Positions 17,176-26,464 are shown, numbered from the stretch's first letter. The stretch is 64,000 nucleotides of DNA from UBA7672 sp965229115 (GCA_965229115.1 CBDDIR010000003.1:992001-1056000), one strand, 5' to 3'. Made by a program: numbers and translations. Notes: a model not told the origin generated them from the letters alone.

Positions 17176-17832
17176 CTAGTGGCCGCGCTTGTCGTAGGAA
17201 ATGATGCAGCCATCCGTCATGTGGTAGCTCGGCGTCACGGCCTTGCCGGCCAGCATCGCATCCAGCGTGGTCGAGGCGTAGTCATTGTCCGGCTTGGCGC
17301 GGGCGCGGCCGAAGGTGACGCGGTCGTTGATCGGGCCCTGATAGAGGATCTTCCAGGTCTTCGGCTCGACGATCAGCGTTTCCGTAGCGCGCTCAACGCC
17401 CCACGGCTCCGTCACGGACTGATCCTTGTCCTTCAGGATCTGCATGGTGATGCCGAAATCCTTGGCTTCCTTGCTGATCATGTCCGGCGTGTCATGCGTG
17501 TTCGGGTTGATCAGCACGAACTTCACGCCCTTGGCTTCGTACTTCGACTGAAGGGTGTGGAAGTCCGGGTTCAGCTGTTGGCCGATCGGGCAGCCCTTGG
17601 TGTGCATCGAGATCACGATCGCCTTGGCGTCCGTGTTTTTGTAGAGCTCGAAATCCTTGCCCGTGATGTCCTTGAGCTTGAAATTGGCCATCTTGGCCAG
17701 CGGCAGGGTCATCTTGACCGCGCTGGCAGTGTCTGTGATGGCCGCCTGCTCCGCGGCCGGCGGCGAGCAAGCCGCGGCAAGCCCGAGCGCCAGGGCGGCG
17801 GCTGCAGTTGCGGTGAAAATCTGGCTGAGCAT
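17176..17832 (-). CDS. Redoxin (AhpC/TSA-like) domain lipoprotein
   Basis: The 218-residue product has a lipoprotein signal with lipobox LAAAC (Cys22) and a thioredoxin-fold redoxin domain (about 45-200). A single peroxidatic-like Cys81 sits in TKGCPIGQQ, a variant seen in periplasmic redoxin proteins rather than the CxxC of TlpA; a second Cys lies near the C terminus (MTDGCIISY) and could resolve it. WGVERATETLIVEP resembles the conserved P-x-T-F/L-I-V-D strand containing the cis-Pro position. A role in periplasmic thiol or peroxide chemistry is inferred. Monocistronic, with its own terminator. Confidence 0.78.
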   Translation of the reverse strand: MLSQIFTATAAAALALGLAAACSPPAAEQAAITDTASAVKMTLPLAKMANFKLKDITGKDFELYKNTDAKAIVISMHTKGCPIGQQLNPDFHTLQSKYEAKGVKFVLINPNTHDTPDMISKEAKDFGITMQILKDKDQSVTEPWGVERATETLIVEPKTWKILYQGPINDRVTFGRARAKPDNDYASTTLDAMLAGKAVTPSYHMTDGCIISYDKRGH

Positions 17833-18011
17833 GGGGAAATGCCTTCCTGATCAGATCTGCGGCTGATGTCTGCCGCTATGTGGTGTTCCAGCAATTATCT
17901 GCCAATCGCCAGACAGCGTCAAAGGGGGCGAAGGGCCAACGCACTGCAATGTGTACGGTTTTGACCGCCCGAGACTGCAGAAATCCCGCGCTTTTCGGCC
18001 CCAAGCGACCC

Positions 18012-18044
18012 CCAAACGAAAACAGGCGGCCCAAAGGCCGCCTG
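18012..18044 (-). terminator. Rho-independent terminator of the large TonB-receptor gene
   Basis: CAGGCGGCC (18023-18031) and GGCCGCCTG (18036-18044) form a 9-bp stem with a four-base loop; on the minus strand TTTTCGTTTG follows, about 27 bases after the receptor's stop. Confidence 0.9.
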
Positions 18045-18070
18045 CTCCCGTGCTTTGAGGTCGTCCAGGT

Positions 18071-21000
18071 CTAGTACGTGGCTTTGATGCCGACTTCGAA
18101 CGTGCGGCCCAGAGCGCTGCCGAGGCGAGCGTCGTAGCCGTATTCGATCTCGTACTTCGCCGGATCGCGGTCGAAGATGTTCTTCACCGTGGCCGAGAGG
18201 CGGAGTTTGTCTGTGAAGTCGTACAGGTAGATGAAGTCGAAATAGACCGGGTCTTCGCCGTTTTCACCGTACTGGATGCCGGGGCGGTCATCGACCACTG
18301 CCGAGCGCCAGTCAGCCTGAACGCGGAACAGGTGGCTGTCCATGCGGTAGGACGTGAAGGCGTTGACGCTCCACTCCGGCGCAGCGCGAGCAGCGCCGAG
18401 CAGGTTGAGTTCGCCGAGACGCTGTTGGCCAGGGTCGACGACGAAGCCATCGAGGGTCGCAACCGTGTCGCGCAGTTCAAGAACCTGCGTGGCGGTCGCG
18501 CCGATCGTGAAGTCACCCATGTAGAGCGGCATCGAGTAGTCGATCTGGTAGTCCAGACCGTTGGTGATGACGCCCGGGCCGTTGCCGAACACCGTCGAGA
18601 CGCTGGCGAGCGTCGAGACGAGTTGTGCGGCGGTCGGCGGAGCGGCTGCGTTGCAGACGCCGCCCGGGGTGGCGGTCGATTCCTGGTAGCGAACACGCGA
18701 CGCCAGCGGGTGGGTGCACGGGTTGCTGCCAGCAGCGTAAACGGCGTTCAGGATCTGGTTGGTCGTGGCCAGAGCACGGAACTCTTTTTCCGTTTCGATG
18801 TCGAAGTAGTCGACGATGAAGCGGAAGTTGTGATCCGAAGCGAAGCCTTCCGACTGCCAGATGAAGCCAGCACCCCACGACGTGGCGGTGGCCGGTCCGA
18901 TGCTTGAGTCGGTGACGGTGATCGACGGCAGCCACTGGCTACCAGCCAGAGCGTAGTTGGTCACGCCGTTGGTCACTTCACCGGGGCTCAGGCCGATCGG
19001 CGGAGCAAGGTAGTTGGTGCCGTACGATGCGCGGAGCGAGATCGGACCCCAGACATCCCACTTGCCCGACACCTTATAGACCGTGTCGCCGATACCGCCC
19101 GAGAAGTCTTCCTTACGAACAGCGGCCGACAGGTTGAGGTTGTCGAAGACCGGGATCTGCAATTCGCCGAAGATAGCGCGTTGCTGTTGGTCCGAACGCT
19201 CCGGAACTTCCGGATCGAAGAACACGAACGGTCCGGCATTTTCGCAACCGGTATAGCCGGGTTGGCCAGCCGGGATCGGATCCTGACCCGGCCACTGGCA
19301 CGGGGTCGAGCCGTTGTAGAACGGGCTCGGGATCGTCTCACGCTCTTCGAGCTGACGGCCTTGCAGACCGACGGCCCAGGCGAGCGCGCCGCCCGGCAGT
19401 TCGATGCCGGTTTCGCCGCTGAACGTGACGTCCAGCGTGAGGCTGGTGGCGACGGTTTCGCTTTCGCGATCGTCATAGAGCCAGCGCTGCAGTTCCACCG
19501 GAACTTCCCAGCCCGTGGTGCCAGCAGGCGCCGCCAGGTTGCGGTTCGTGCCGCTCAGCGGGTTCAGGGCGTTCAGAGCGGGGTTACGCGTGAACGACGT
19601 CATGAACGGGTTCAGCCAGAGGCAGCCATTCTGACCGGCTTGAGCCGGGTTCTGGGTGCCGAGGCGGTTCGGGTTCGTGTCGGTCGCACGGCAGTTCGGG
19701 CCGCCGAAGCCGTTGAGGGCTTGCTGGATGCGGTGACCAAGCATGTCAGGCGCGGTGAGGCGCGTGATCGTCTGGTTGTAGGTCAGCGCGGTGTCGTAGT
19801 TGATGTTGTTGAAGATACCGGCCCATTCGCCGAAGCGACCATTGAGGCCGCCTGAAACGCGGAAGCCCTGATAGTCGTACTGGTTGAGCGCGGTGTCGTC
19901 GCCGAACGCCTGCGTGCCTTGGAAGGCAAACGTGCGGTACAGCGAGCTGGCGGCGCCAGCGATCGTGAAGCCCGACGAGGTCGGAGCAAGCGTCGTGCCC
20001 GTGTCAGCGAGGAATTGCGCGACGTAGGGGTTGGTGCGCGGGATGAAGAGTTCGGCGCCGGTTTGAGCCATAGCCGGACCACGCGAGGTCGGCAGCGACG
20101 GGGACACGTGCGTTGCCGATTTGACTTGGCCGTAGGCCGCATCGAGGTGGAACTTCATGTCGTCGTTGATGCGCGCGTTCAGCTGGCCGTAAGCGCGGTA
20201 CGTGTCCTGATCTTCAACGAGGTTGTAGAACGGGAAGTAGCCGAAGCGGCAGAAGCCGGCGTTCGGCGTGGCCGGAGCCGACCATGCACCGCCGATGGCG
20301 CCGCAGTTGGCAGAGCGCGAGCCGACCGAGAGAGCGTTGTCGTAAACGCCGGTGCCGACAGCAGCGCCGTATTCGTCAGCCGTCGTGTACTGGCCGCCAG
20401 GGCCGGTCGGCGTGAGGGTGGTCGGCAGCGGGCCGCGCTGCGTGTAAACGCCGATGTTCGACAGAGCCGACCAGGGCGAGATGTTGGTGGAGTACGGGGT
20501 CTGGGCCCAGTCACGCTTGTCCGGGGTCAGCGGCGAGCGGTGCTCGTATTCCACCGACCAGAGGAAGTTGACGTCGCCGTCGCCGATACCGCCGAGCAGG
20601 CTGGCGGTGTAGTCGCCATCCGAACCGTCGATGAATTTGTACGATGCGTTGCCTTCGAGGCCGACGAAATCATCGCGCGTGATGAAGTTGATAACGCCGC
20701 CGACAGCGTCCGCGCCGTACGTCACGGCAGCGCCGTCTTTCAGCAGTTCGGTGCGGGCCAGAGCAGCGCCCGGGATGAACGACACGTTCGTCGAAACGCG
20801 ACGGCCGTTCAGCAGGGTCAGCGATTTTTCAGCGCCGATGCCGCGAAGGTTGAAGCTGACTGCGCCCGGGGCCGAACCGCCCTGGAAGTTGGCTTCGCCT
20901 TGGGTGAAGCCGGCGATCGTCAGGCTCTTGGCGAATTCGAGAGCGGTGGGCGAGCCCTGCTCTTCGAGTTCGGCTTGCGAGAAGACTTCAACCGGAAGAG

Positions 21001-21196
21001 CAGCATCTTCCGGGCTGCCCGCGATGAGCGAGCCGGTGACGACAACGCGGTCGCGCGTTGCGGTGTCTTCTTGAGCAGCAGGTGCAATCTGGTCGACAGG
21101 CGGTTGATCGGCGGCTTGTTGGCCCCAGGCAGGCATGACACCCGCGACGCCAATCAGCAGCGCAGCGCTGGAAGCGCTGCGGAATATGGACTTCAT
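18071..21196 (-). CDS. TonB-dependent outer-membrane receptor
   Basis: The 1041-residue protein has a Sec signal peptide (cleavage near AWG-QQA), a TonB-box-like DRVVVTGS, a plug domain (FNLRGIGAEKSLTLLNGRR ... LLKDGAAVTYGADAVGGVINFITR) and a C-terminal beta-barrel ending in aromatic-terminated GRTFEVGIKATY. The length and RRVS-type plug match the large TonB receptors that Caulobacterales and sphingomonads use for oligosaccharides, peptides or other bulky ligands rather than siderophores. No N-terminal signalling domain is seen. The ligand is unknown; it is divergent from the glycerol transport operon across a 496-base regulatory region. Confidence 0.9.
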   Translation of the reverse strand: MKSIFRSASSAALLIGVAGVMPAWGQQAADQPPVDQIAPAAQEDTATRDRVVVTGSLIAGSPEDAALPVEVFSQAELEEQGSPTALEFAKSLTIAGFTQGEANFQGGSAPGAVSFNLRGIGAEKSLTLLNGRRVSTNVSFIPGAALARTELLKDGAAVTYGADAVGGVINFITRDDFVGLEGNASYKFIDGSDGDYTASLLGGIGDGDVNFLWSVEYEHRSPLTPDKRDWAQTPYSTNISPWSALSNIGVYTQRGPLPTTLTPTGPGGQYTTADEYGAAVGTGVYDNALSVGSRSANCGAIGGAWSAPATPNAGFCRFGYFPFYNLVEDQDTYRAYGQLNARINDDMKFHLDAAYGQVKSATHVSPSLPTSRGPAMAQTGAELFIPRTNPYVAQFLADTGTTLAPTSSGFTIAGAASSLYRTFAFQGTQAFGDDTALNQYDYQGFRVSGGLNGRFGEWAGIFNNINYDTALTYNQTITRLTAPDMLGHRIQQALNGFGGPNCRATDTNPNRLGTQNPAQAGQNGCLWLNPFMTSFTRNPALNALNPLSGTNRNLAAPAGTTGWEVPVELQRWLYDDRESETVATSLTLDVTFSGETGIELPGGALAWAVGLQGRQLEERETIPSPFYNGSTPCQWPGQDPIPAGQPGYTGCENAGPFVFFDPEVPERSDQQQRAIFGELQIPVFDNLNLSAAVRKEDFSGGIGDTVYKVSGKWDVWGPISLRASYGTNYLAPPIGLSPGEVTNGVTNYALAGSQWLPSITVTDSSIGPATATSWGAGFIWQSEGFASDHNFRFIVDYFDIETEKEFRALATTNQILNAVYAAGSNPCTHPLASRVRYQESTATPGGVCNAAAPPTAAQLVSTLASVSTVFGNGPGVITNGLDYQIDYSMPLYMGDFTIGATATQVLELRDTVATLDGFVVDPGQQRLGELNLLGAARAAPEWSVNAFTSYRMDSHLFRVQADWRSAVVDDRPGIQYGENGEDPVYFDFIYLYDFTDKLRLSATVKNIFDRDPAKYEIEYGYDARLGSALGRTFEVGIKATY

Positions 21197-21415
21197 AGTT
21201 GTACCTCCCCGAGTTGAGTCTGTTTGCGACTCTCGATGCGGCGACTGTTGGCCGACACGTCACGGCGCGTCAACGACGCAACCGCGTGATCCTTCTGTCT
21301 CGCAGTTGCAGCACGACGCGCGTTGATCAAATGAAGAGCGTCACGCAGCGTAGTTCGTGAATCCACGCACGCCGCAGGAAGTATTTTCATGCGTACATTC
21401 GCAGGTGCGGTGGCA

Positions 21416-21439
21416 TTTTGCGCCCCACGTTGCGCAAAA
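21416..21439. promoter_or_regulatory. Perfect inverted repeat, candidate operator 1
   Basis: TTTTGCGC and GCGCAAAA separated by eight bases (8-8-8). No T-run follows, so an operator is more likely than a terminator. Confidence 0.45.
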
Positions 21440-21475
21440 GCCGCAACGGCAATGAATGGAAGTTTTTTTGTACTG

Positions 21476-21495
21476 TGCAGATGCAAAAATCTGCA
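21476..21495. promoter_or_regulatory. Perfect inverted repeat, candidate operator 2
   Basis: TGCAGAT and ATCTGCA separated by GCAAAA (7-6-7). Its last base is also the first base of the next palindrome. Confidence 0.45.
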
Positions 21496-21509
21496 TGCCG
21501 TAACGGCAT
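21495..21509. promoter_or_regulatory. Perfect inverted repeat, candidate operator 3
   Basis: ATGCCGT and ACGGCAT around a single A (7-1-7), abutting candidate operator 2; compact odd-length dyads of this type are typical of repressor sites. Confidence 0.45.
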
Positions 21510-21692
21510 ACCTTACGTCACCCAACGTCAACGCAGACCGCTTCGCTGACGCTAACCAACGTCGGCATCCAGTTACGCACCTCAACGCGAGGCATGATGA
21601 CGACATCTTACGTTACGGAAGGTCAGTCTGTTTGACGGACCTGAATTCTGCAGCGTAACTCACCGCTCAGGGGCTTCTTGGATTCACGGTCG

Positions 21693-22724
21693 ATGTTGGA
21701 GTTGAGCGGCGTAAGCCGGCGTGTTGATGGCGTCGACCATCTGTCCAACATCTCGTTGCGCCTCGAACGCGGCACATTGAACGTGCTGCTCGGCCCAACG
21801 CTCGCGGGCAAGACCAGTCTGATGCGGATCATGGCCGGGCTCGATCGGCCGAGTGAAGGTGAGGTCTCGTTCGACGGCCAGAACGTCACCGGCAAGCCGG
21901 TCGCAAAGCGCAACGTCGCGATGGTCTACCAGCAGTTCATCAACTACCCGGGCTGGACCGTGCGCGAGAACATCGCCTCGCCCCTCAAGGTGAAGCGCGT
22001 TGCCAAGGCTGAGATTGCTCGCGAAGTCGAACGCGCCGCCGAATTGTTGCGCCTTGGCCCGTATCTCGATCGCAAGCCTCTGGAACTCTCCGGCGGCCAG
22101 CAGCAGCGGGTCGCGCTGGCGCGGGCGATCGTCAAGAAGGCAGGGTTGGTGCTGCTCGACGAACCGCTGGCCAACCTCGATTACAAGCTCCGCGAGGAAT
22201 TGCGCGCCGAATTGCCAAAGCTGTTTGCGGATTCTGCCGCTGTCGTCGTGTACGCCACCACCGAACCAACCGAAGCGCTGTTGCTCGGCGGCTCGACTGC
22301 GACGCTGAGCGAAGGACGCATCACGCAGTTCGGTCCAACGCTGGAAGTCTATCGTCATCCGCATTCGCTTATCACTGCGCGAACCTTCGCCGACCCGCCG
22401 CTCAATATCCTGCCGGTGGAGCAGGCCTCCGATCCGCAGCGATACCCGGGCGCGCGCACGCTTGCCTTCCGGGCGCATCACCTGCGTCTTCAACGCAAGT
22501 CACCATCCGCACACGCCTACACGCTGAAAGTCGTCTCGACCGAGCTGACTGGATCAGAGACTTACGTGCACCTCGACTTCAACGGCCAGAACTGGGTGAT
22601 GCTGGCGCATGGCGTCCACGCCTTCACGCCGGGCGAGATACTGACTGTCTATCTCGAGCCAGCCGACATACTGATGTTCGACGCGAACGGCGCTGCGCTG
22701 AAACTTGCAGCTGAGGCCGCCTGA
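21693..22724 (+). CDS. glpS: Glycerol ABC transporter ATP-binding protein GlpS
   Basis: From the ATG at 21693 (a TTG at 21678 is also in frame) the product has 343 residues. Walker A reads GPTLAGKT (34-41), the unusual form characteristic of GlpS in the rhizobial glycerol transporter; the signature is LSGGQQQR and Walker B LVLLDEP. The Q-loop lies in VYQQFINYPG. A C-terminal TOBE-like regulatory domain follows (about 230-340). Its stop lies four bases before glpT and it starts the operon glpS-T-P-Q-yjbR-small membrane proteins-glpV. Confidence 0.87.
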   Translation: MLELSGVSRRVDGVDHLSNISLRLERGTLNVLLGPTLAGKTSLMRIMAGLDRPSEGEVSFDGQNVTGKPVAKRNVAMVYQQFINYPGWTVRENIASPLKVKRVAKAEIAREVERAAELLRLGPYLDRKPLELSGGQQQRVALARAIVKKAGLVLLDEPLANLDYKLREELRAELPKLFADSAAVVVYATTEPTEALLLGGSTATLSEGRITQFGPTLEVYRHPHSLITARTFADPPLNILPVEQASDPQRYPGARTLAFRAHHLRLQRKSPSAHAYTLKVVSTELTGSETYVHLDFNGQNWVMLAHGVHAFTPGEILTVYLEPADILMFDANGAALKLAAEAA

Positions 22725-22727
22725 CCC

Positions 22728-23810
22728 ATGGCCCGCATCAACCTCGACAATATCCGCCACGCCTACGGTCCAAACCCGAAGTCGGATGCCGACTATGCGT
22801 TGCGCCAGGTGAACCATGTCTTCGGCGATGGCGGCGCCTATGCGCTGCTGGGTCCGTCAGGTTGCGGCAAGACCTCGTTGCTCAACATCATCTCTGGTCT
22901 GGTCACGCCAACGCAGGGCCGGGTGTTGTTCGACGCCGACGACGTCACCAACCTGCCGACCGAGAAGCGGAACATCGCGCAGGTCTTCCAGTTCCCGGTC
23001 ATCTATGACTCGATGACCGTGCGCGAGAACTTGGCCTTCCCGCTACGCAATCGCGGGGTGAAGCAAGCGGAAACCAATGCGCGCGTGGACGACGTGCTCG
23101 GCATGATCGGCCTCAAGGGCATTGCCGATCGCAAGGCGCGCGGCCTCACGGCGGACGACAAGCAGAAGATCTCCCTCGGTCGCGGCCTCGTGCGGTCAGA
23201 CGTCAACGCCATCCTGTTCGACGAACCGCTGACCGTCATCGACCCCCAGATGAAGTGGCAACTCCGCGCTCAGCTGCGCGAGCTGCACAGGCGCTTCGGC
23301 TATACAATGATCTACGTCACGCATGACCAGACCGAGGCGCTGACCTTCGCCAACAAGGTCGTCGTGATGTACGAGGGCGAGATCGTCCAGATCGGCTCGC
23401 CCGAAGAACTGTTCGAACGCCCCAGCCACACCTTTGTCGGCTACTTCATCGGCTCGCCCGGGATGAACGTCATCCCGACAACGCTCGACGGCGCCAACGT
23501 CAGGCTGGGGCAGTATTCAGCCCCCTTGCCCGCCGCGCCGCGCCTGACGGGGCAATCCAAACTCGAACTCGGCGTTCGCCCCGAATACGTACGCCTGACG
23601 GACACAGGCATACCGGCCACCATCACGCGCGTCGAAGATGCGGGCAGGTATCGGATCGTGCGCGCAACGGTGCAGGGCCACCCGATCACCGCCATCCTGA
23701 AGGAAGGCGAAGATCTGCCATCCAACCCACACATCACGTTCGATCCGAAAGGCGTGCATCTCTACGCCGACAGCTGGCGCGTGGACCTCGGCGCAGGAGT
23801 GGCGTCATGA
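22728..23810 (+). CDS. glpT: Glycerol ABC transporter ATP-binding protein GlpT
   Basis: The 360-residue ATPase has a normal Walker A (GPSGCGKT) and Walker B (AILFDEP), but the ABC signature LSGGQ is replaced by LTADDKQ, and the D-loop is TVIDPQ. This altered signature is typical of the GlpT subunit, so each of the two composite ATP sites of the GlpS/GlpT heterodimer is different. A C-terminal TOBE domain is present (PEYVRLTDTGIPATITRVEDAG). It overlaps the permease gene by four bases. Not to be confused with the unrelated E. coli glycerol-3-phosphate antiporter also named GlpT. Confidence 0.86.
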   Translation: MARINLDNIRHAYGPNPKSDADYALRQVNHVFGDGGAYALLGPSGCGKTSLLNIISGLVTPTQGRVLFDADDVTNLPTEKRNIAQVFQFPVIYDSMTVRENLAFPLRNRGVKQAETNARVDDVLGMIGLKGIADRKARGLTADDKQKISLGRGLVRSDVNAILFDEPLTVIDPQMKWQLRAQLRELHRRFGYTMIYVTHDQTEALTFANKVVVMYEGEIVQIGSPEELFERPSHTFVGYFIGSPGMNVIPTTLDGANVRLGQYSAPLPAAPRLTGQSKLELGVRPEYVRLTDTGIPATITRVEDAGRYRIVRATVQGHPITAILKEGEDLPSNPHITFDPKGVHLYADSWRVDLGAGVAS

Positions 23811-24667
23811 AGCCCGTCAACCAGAAAGCCTGGTTCCTCGTCCTGCCGGTTCTGATCCTCGTGGCGATCTCCGCGATCATCCCGCTGATGATGGTCGTCA
23901 ACTTCTCGGTGCAGGAGAAGGCCTCCAACGGCCAGTTCTTCTGGATGGGAACGAAGTGGTACGAGACCGTGCTGCACGACGAGAAATTCTGGGGCGCGTT
24001 GGCGCGCAGCCTGTCCTTCTCCGCGATAATTCTCATAATACAGGTGCCGCTCGGCATCTTCATCGCGCTCAACATGCCGCGAAAGGGCTGGGGCGTTCCC
24101 GCCAGCCTCGTGCTGATGGCGCTGCCGCTGCTGATCCCGTGGTATGTCGTCGGCATGATCTGGCAGATGTTCGGCCGCGTCGACATCGGCTTGATGGGCG
24201 TGATGCTGAAGGACTTCGGCTACAACTATGTCGGCGACCCCGTCGATGCGTGGGGCACGCTGATCCTCATGGACGTCTGGCACTGGACCAGCCTGGTTGC
24301 GCTCTTGTCGTACGCCGGCCTCGTCTCCATTCCGGACGCTTACTACCAAGCCGCCCGCATCGACGGCGCGTCCAAATGGGCGGTGTTCCGATACATCCAA
24401 CTGCCCAAGCTCGGCCGCGTGCTCACCATCGCGATCCTGCTGCGCTTCATGGACTCGCTGATGATCTTCGCCGAGCCCTTCCGCGTCACGGGCGGCGATC
24501 CGGCCTTCCTGTCGATCGAGCTTGAGCAGAAGGCGGAAGAACTCGGCTGGGCGTCCGCCATGTCGATCATCTTCTTCCTGATCATCCTGGCAATCAGCTG
24601 GGTCTTCTACGCGGTTATGACGCGCGATGATGCACCCAGCGCCGCCAAGACGGAGAATGCCAAATGA
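23807..24667 (+). CDS. glpP: Glycerol ABC transporter permease GlpP
   Basis: The 286-residue integral membrane protein has six predicted membrane segments and the MalF/UgpA-type permease domain, with the EAA-loop AARIDGASKWAVFRYIQLPKL that contacts the ATPases. It overlaps glpT upstream and glpQ downstream by four bases each, so the transporter subunits are translationally coupled. Confidence 0.87.
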   Translation: MKPVNQKAWFLVLPVLILVAISAIIPLMMVVNFSVQEKASNGQFFWMGTKWYETVLHDEKFWGALARSLSFSAIILIIQVPLGIFIALNMPRKGWGVPASLVLMALPLLIPWYVVGMIWQMFGRVDIGLMGVMLKDFGYNYVGDPVDAWGTLILMDVWHWTSLVALLSYAGLVSIPDAYYQAARIDGASKWAVFRYIQLPKLGRVLTIAILLRFMDSLMIFAEPFRVTGGDPAFLSIELEQKAEELGWASAMSIIFFLIILAISWVFYAVMTRDDAPSAAKTENAK

Positions 24668-25473
24668 GGCAGCACAGGTTCTCCGCCGTCGTGATGGTGG
24701 TCTTCATCCTGTTCCTGCTGACACCGATGTACTGGCTGGTCAGCATGAGCTTCAAGACCAATGCCGAGATCACCGGCGGCTTCACGCTGTTCCCGCAACA
24801 GTTCACGTTCGAGAACTACGCCAAGGTGTTCGGCGATCCGAAATGGCGCTCGGTGTTCTTCAACTCGATCTTCTACGTCGTGCTGAACACCATCATCTCG
24901 GTCGCCGTGGCGCTGCCGGCCGCCTACGCCTTTTCTCGCTACAAGTTCTTCGGCGACAAGCATCTGTTCTTCTGGCTGCTCACCAACCGCATGGCGCCCG
25001 CCGCCGTCTTCGCGCTGCCGTTCTTCCAGCTCTATTACAAGATCGGGATCTTCGACACGCACCTCGCGGTGGCTCTCGCGCATTGCCTGTTCAACGTGCC
25101 GCTGGCCGTCTGGATTCTGGAAGGCTTCATGAGCGGCGTGTCGCGCGAGATCGACGAAACCGCCTATATCGACGGCCATTCCTTCCCGAGCTTCTTCGTG
25201 AAGATCTTCCTGCCGATGATCGCCTCCGGTATCGGCGTTGCGGCGTTCTTCTGCTTCATGTTCTCGTGGGTCGAATACCTCATCGCCGACACGCTCACGC
25301 GTTCAGCCGCCACGCCCATCACCAGCCAGATGCGCGCCGTGTTCGAGCGACAGGGCGGCACCGACTGGGGCGTCCTGTCCGCCGCCGGCACGCTTACCTT
25401 GATCCCAGGGGCGATCGTGATCTGGTTCGTCCGCAACTACATCGCCAAGGGCTTCGCGCTCGGGAGGGTGTGA
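24664..25473 (+). CDS. glpQ: Glycerol ABC transporter permease GlpQ
   Basis: The 269-residue MalG/UgpE-type permease has six membrane segments, an N-terminal cytoplasmic start RQHRFSAVV and the EAA-loop ETAYIDGHSFPSFFVKIFLP. The stop overlaps the next ATG by one base (TGATG). It is the partner of GlpP; the name GlpQ here follows the rhizobial operon and is not the periplasmic phosphodiesterase of E. coli. Confidence 0.87.
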   Translation: MRQHRFSAVVMVVFILFLLTPMYWLVSMSFKTNAEITGGFTLFPQQFTFENYAKVFGDPKWRSVFFNSIFYVVLNTIISVAVALPAAYAFSRYKFFGDKHLFFWLLTNRMAPAAVFALPFFQLYYKIGIFDTHLAVALAHCLFNVPLAVWILEGFMSGVSREIDETAYIDGHSFPSFFVKIFLPMIASGIGVAAFFCFMFSWVEYLIADTLTRSAATPITSQMRAVFERQGGTDWGVLSAAGTLTLIPGAIVIWFVRNYIAKGFALGRV

Positions 25474-25817
25474 TGGCCACGCTCGCAGACGTCCGCCGCG
25501 TTGCTCTCAGCCTGCCGGGCACGCAGGAGCTGAATGACCACGGCGGCAACTGGTTCAACGTCGGCACGAAGTCGTTCGTGCTCTACGGCTTTCCGTCAAA
25601 GCGCTGGATCTTCAAGCTGCCCAAGCCGCGCCAGGAGCTCCTGTTCGAAGCGCGCCCGGACGTCTTCCAGCCCTACCGCGCCGGCGGCATGCGCTGGAGC
25701 TATGTCGACATCGCGCCGCTGACCCGCGAGGAAATTGACAGCCTCGTCACCGACGCCTGGACCACCATCGTCCCGAAGAAGGTGTGGGGTCCGTACATGG
25801 CGAGCCGCAAGGCATAA
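25473..25817 (+). CDS. MmcQ/YjbR-like small protein inside the glycerol operon
   Basis: The 114-residue protein has the compact MmcQ/YjbR (CyaY-like) fold: LADVRRVALSLPGTQE at the start, FVLYGFPSKRWIFKLP, a W-S-Y-V-D-I core and the C-terminal LVTDAWTTIVPKK. Members are annotated as putative DNA-binding proteins but their function is unresolved. It overlaps the glpQ stop by one base, so it is cotranscribed with the transporter, a position not found in the rhizobial operons I know of. Confidence 0.8.
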   Translation: MATLADVRRVALSLPGTQELNDHGGNWFNVGTKSFVLYGFPSKRWIFKLPKPRQELLFEARPDVFQPYRAGGMRWSYVDIAPLTREEIDSLVTDAWTTIVPKKVWGPYMASRKA

Positions 25818-25973
25818 GGGTCGCTGACCCGCGGCAACTCCGCAAAACCGGGCCTTTTCCGAGGGCTGATTTCCCATCCAGACCTGCTATTCTGCATCCG
25901 TCACCACCCCGACGGCACAAGGGATGGGACAGATACGAGTTGAAACGCAGCATACAGAGCCAGGAGAAAAAAC

Positions 25974-26225
25974 ATGGCCAATGCATATACCCCTCCCGAA
26001 GGCGTCCGCGCGCGCCTGCGCGCCGAAGGTCAGAAGCTGACCCTCTGGGGCGCCATCCTCGCCGGCGGCGGCATCGCCGGCATCATCGTCTCGACGGTTC
26101 TCAAGGCCGTCTTCCTCGGAATCCTCGGTGGCCCGATCGCCTCCTTGTCCTGGCTCGCTCTGTTCGTGGGCGCCGGCCTGTTCTTCTGGGGCTTCAACAA
26201 GATCAAGGAAGCGCGTAGCGCCTGA
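25974..26225 (+). CDS. Small membrane protein (83 aa) of the glycerol operon
   Basis: A strong AGGAGA ribosome site lies ten bases before the ATG. A basic N-terminal helix (EGVRARLRAEGQKLT) is followed by two hydrophobic segments, LWGAILAGGGIAGIIVSTVL and the region ILGGPIASLSWLALFVGAGLFFWGF, and a short positively charged tail. No known domain was recognised. It ends two bases before the next small membrane gene, and sits 156 bases after the YjbR gene, so an internal promoter is possible. Confidence 0.72.
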   Translation: MANAYTPPEGVRARLRAEGQKLTLWGAILAGGGIAGIIVSTVLKAVFLGILGGPIASLSWLALFVGAGLFFWGFNKIKEARSA

Positions 26226-26227
26226 TC

Positions 26228-26464
26228 ATGACGCCAACGCCAGATCTCTCCGAAGCCCAGAAGAAGGGACAAAAGCTGTTCATGACCGGCATGGGCCTGG
26301 TCATGGGCGGCCTCATCTTCGGCGGAGGTCTGGCGATGGTCTTCTACTTCCTCAACGTCAGGATGGGGTCCTACGTCTCCATCACGATCGGGGTCGTCGC
26401 CATCCTCGCTGGCATCTGGCTCCAGATGCGCGGGGCAAAGCTCCTCAGGAGCAAAGCGTCATGA
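26228..26464 (+). CDS. Small membrane protein (78 aa) of the glycerol operon
   Basis: The protein has a charged N-terminal helix (DLSEAQKKGQKLF) and two hydrophobic segments (MTGMGLVMGGLIFGGGLAMV and the YVSITIGVVAILAGIWL region), ending in a Lys/Arg tail. Its general layout (amphipathic EGQKL/KGQKLF helix, then a two-membrane-segment hairpin) resembles the preceding 83-residue protein, so the two may be diverged duplicates. Its stop overlaps the next ATG (ATGA). Confidence 0.7.
   Translation: MTPTPDLSEAQKKGQKLFMTGMGLVMGGLIFGGGLAMVFYFLNVRMGSYVSITIGVVAILAGIWLQMRGAKLLRSKAS

Larger units (their letters stand above)
21197..21692. promoter_or_regulatory. Divergent control region between TonB receptor and glycerol ABC operon
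   Basis: No gene is supported here. The centre (21416-21509) holds three perfect inverted repeats, listed separately. The flanks contain many ACGTCA/ACGTTA-like words (for example TTACGTCA, CAACGTCAACG, CTTACGTTACGG) without an obvious consensus. Confidence 0.6.

Noticed and set aside
17880..18074. Short frame between the redoxin and TonB receptor genes
   Set aside because: It spans the receptor's terminator and has no ribosome site.
22728..23810. GlpT signature LTADDKQ read as an inactivated pseudogene
   Set aside because: Altered signatures are typical of this subunit in glycerol transporters and all other motifs are intact.
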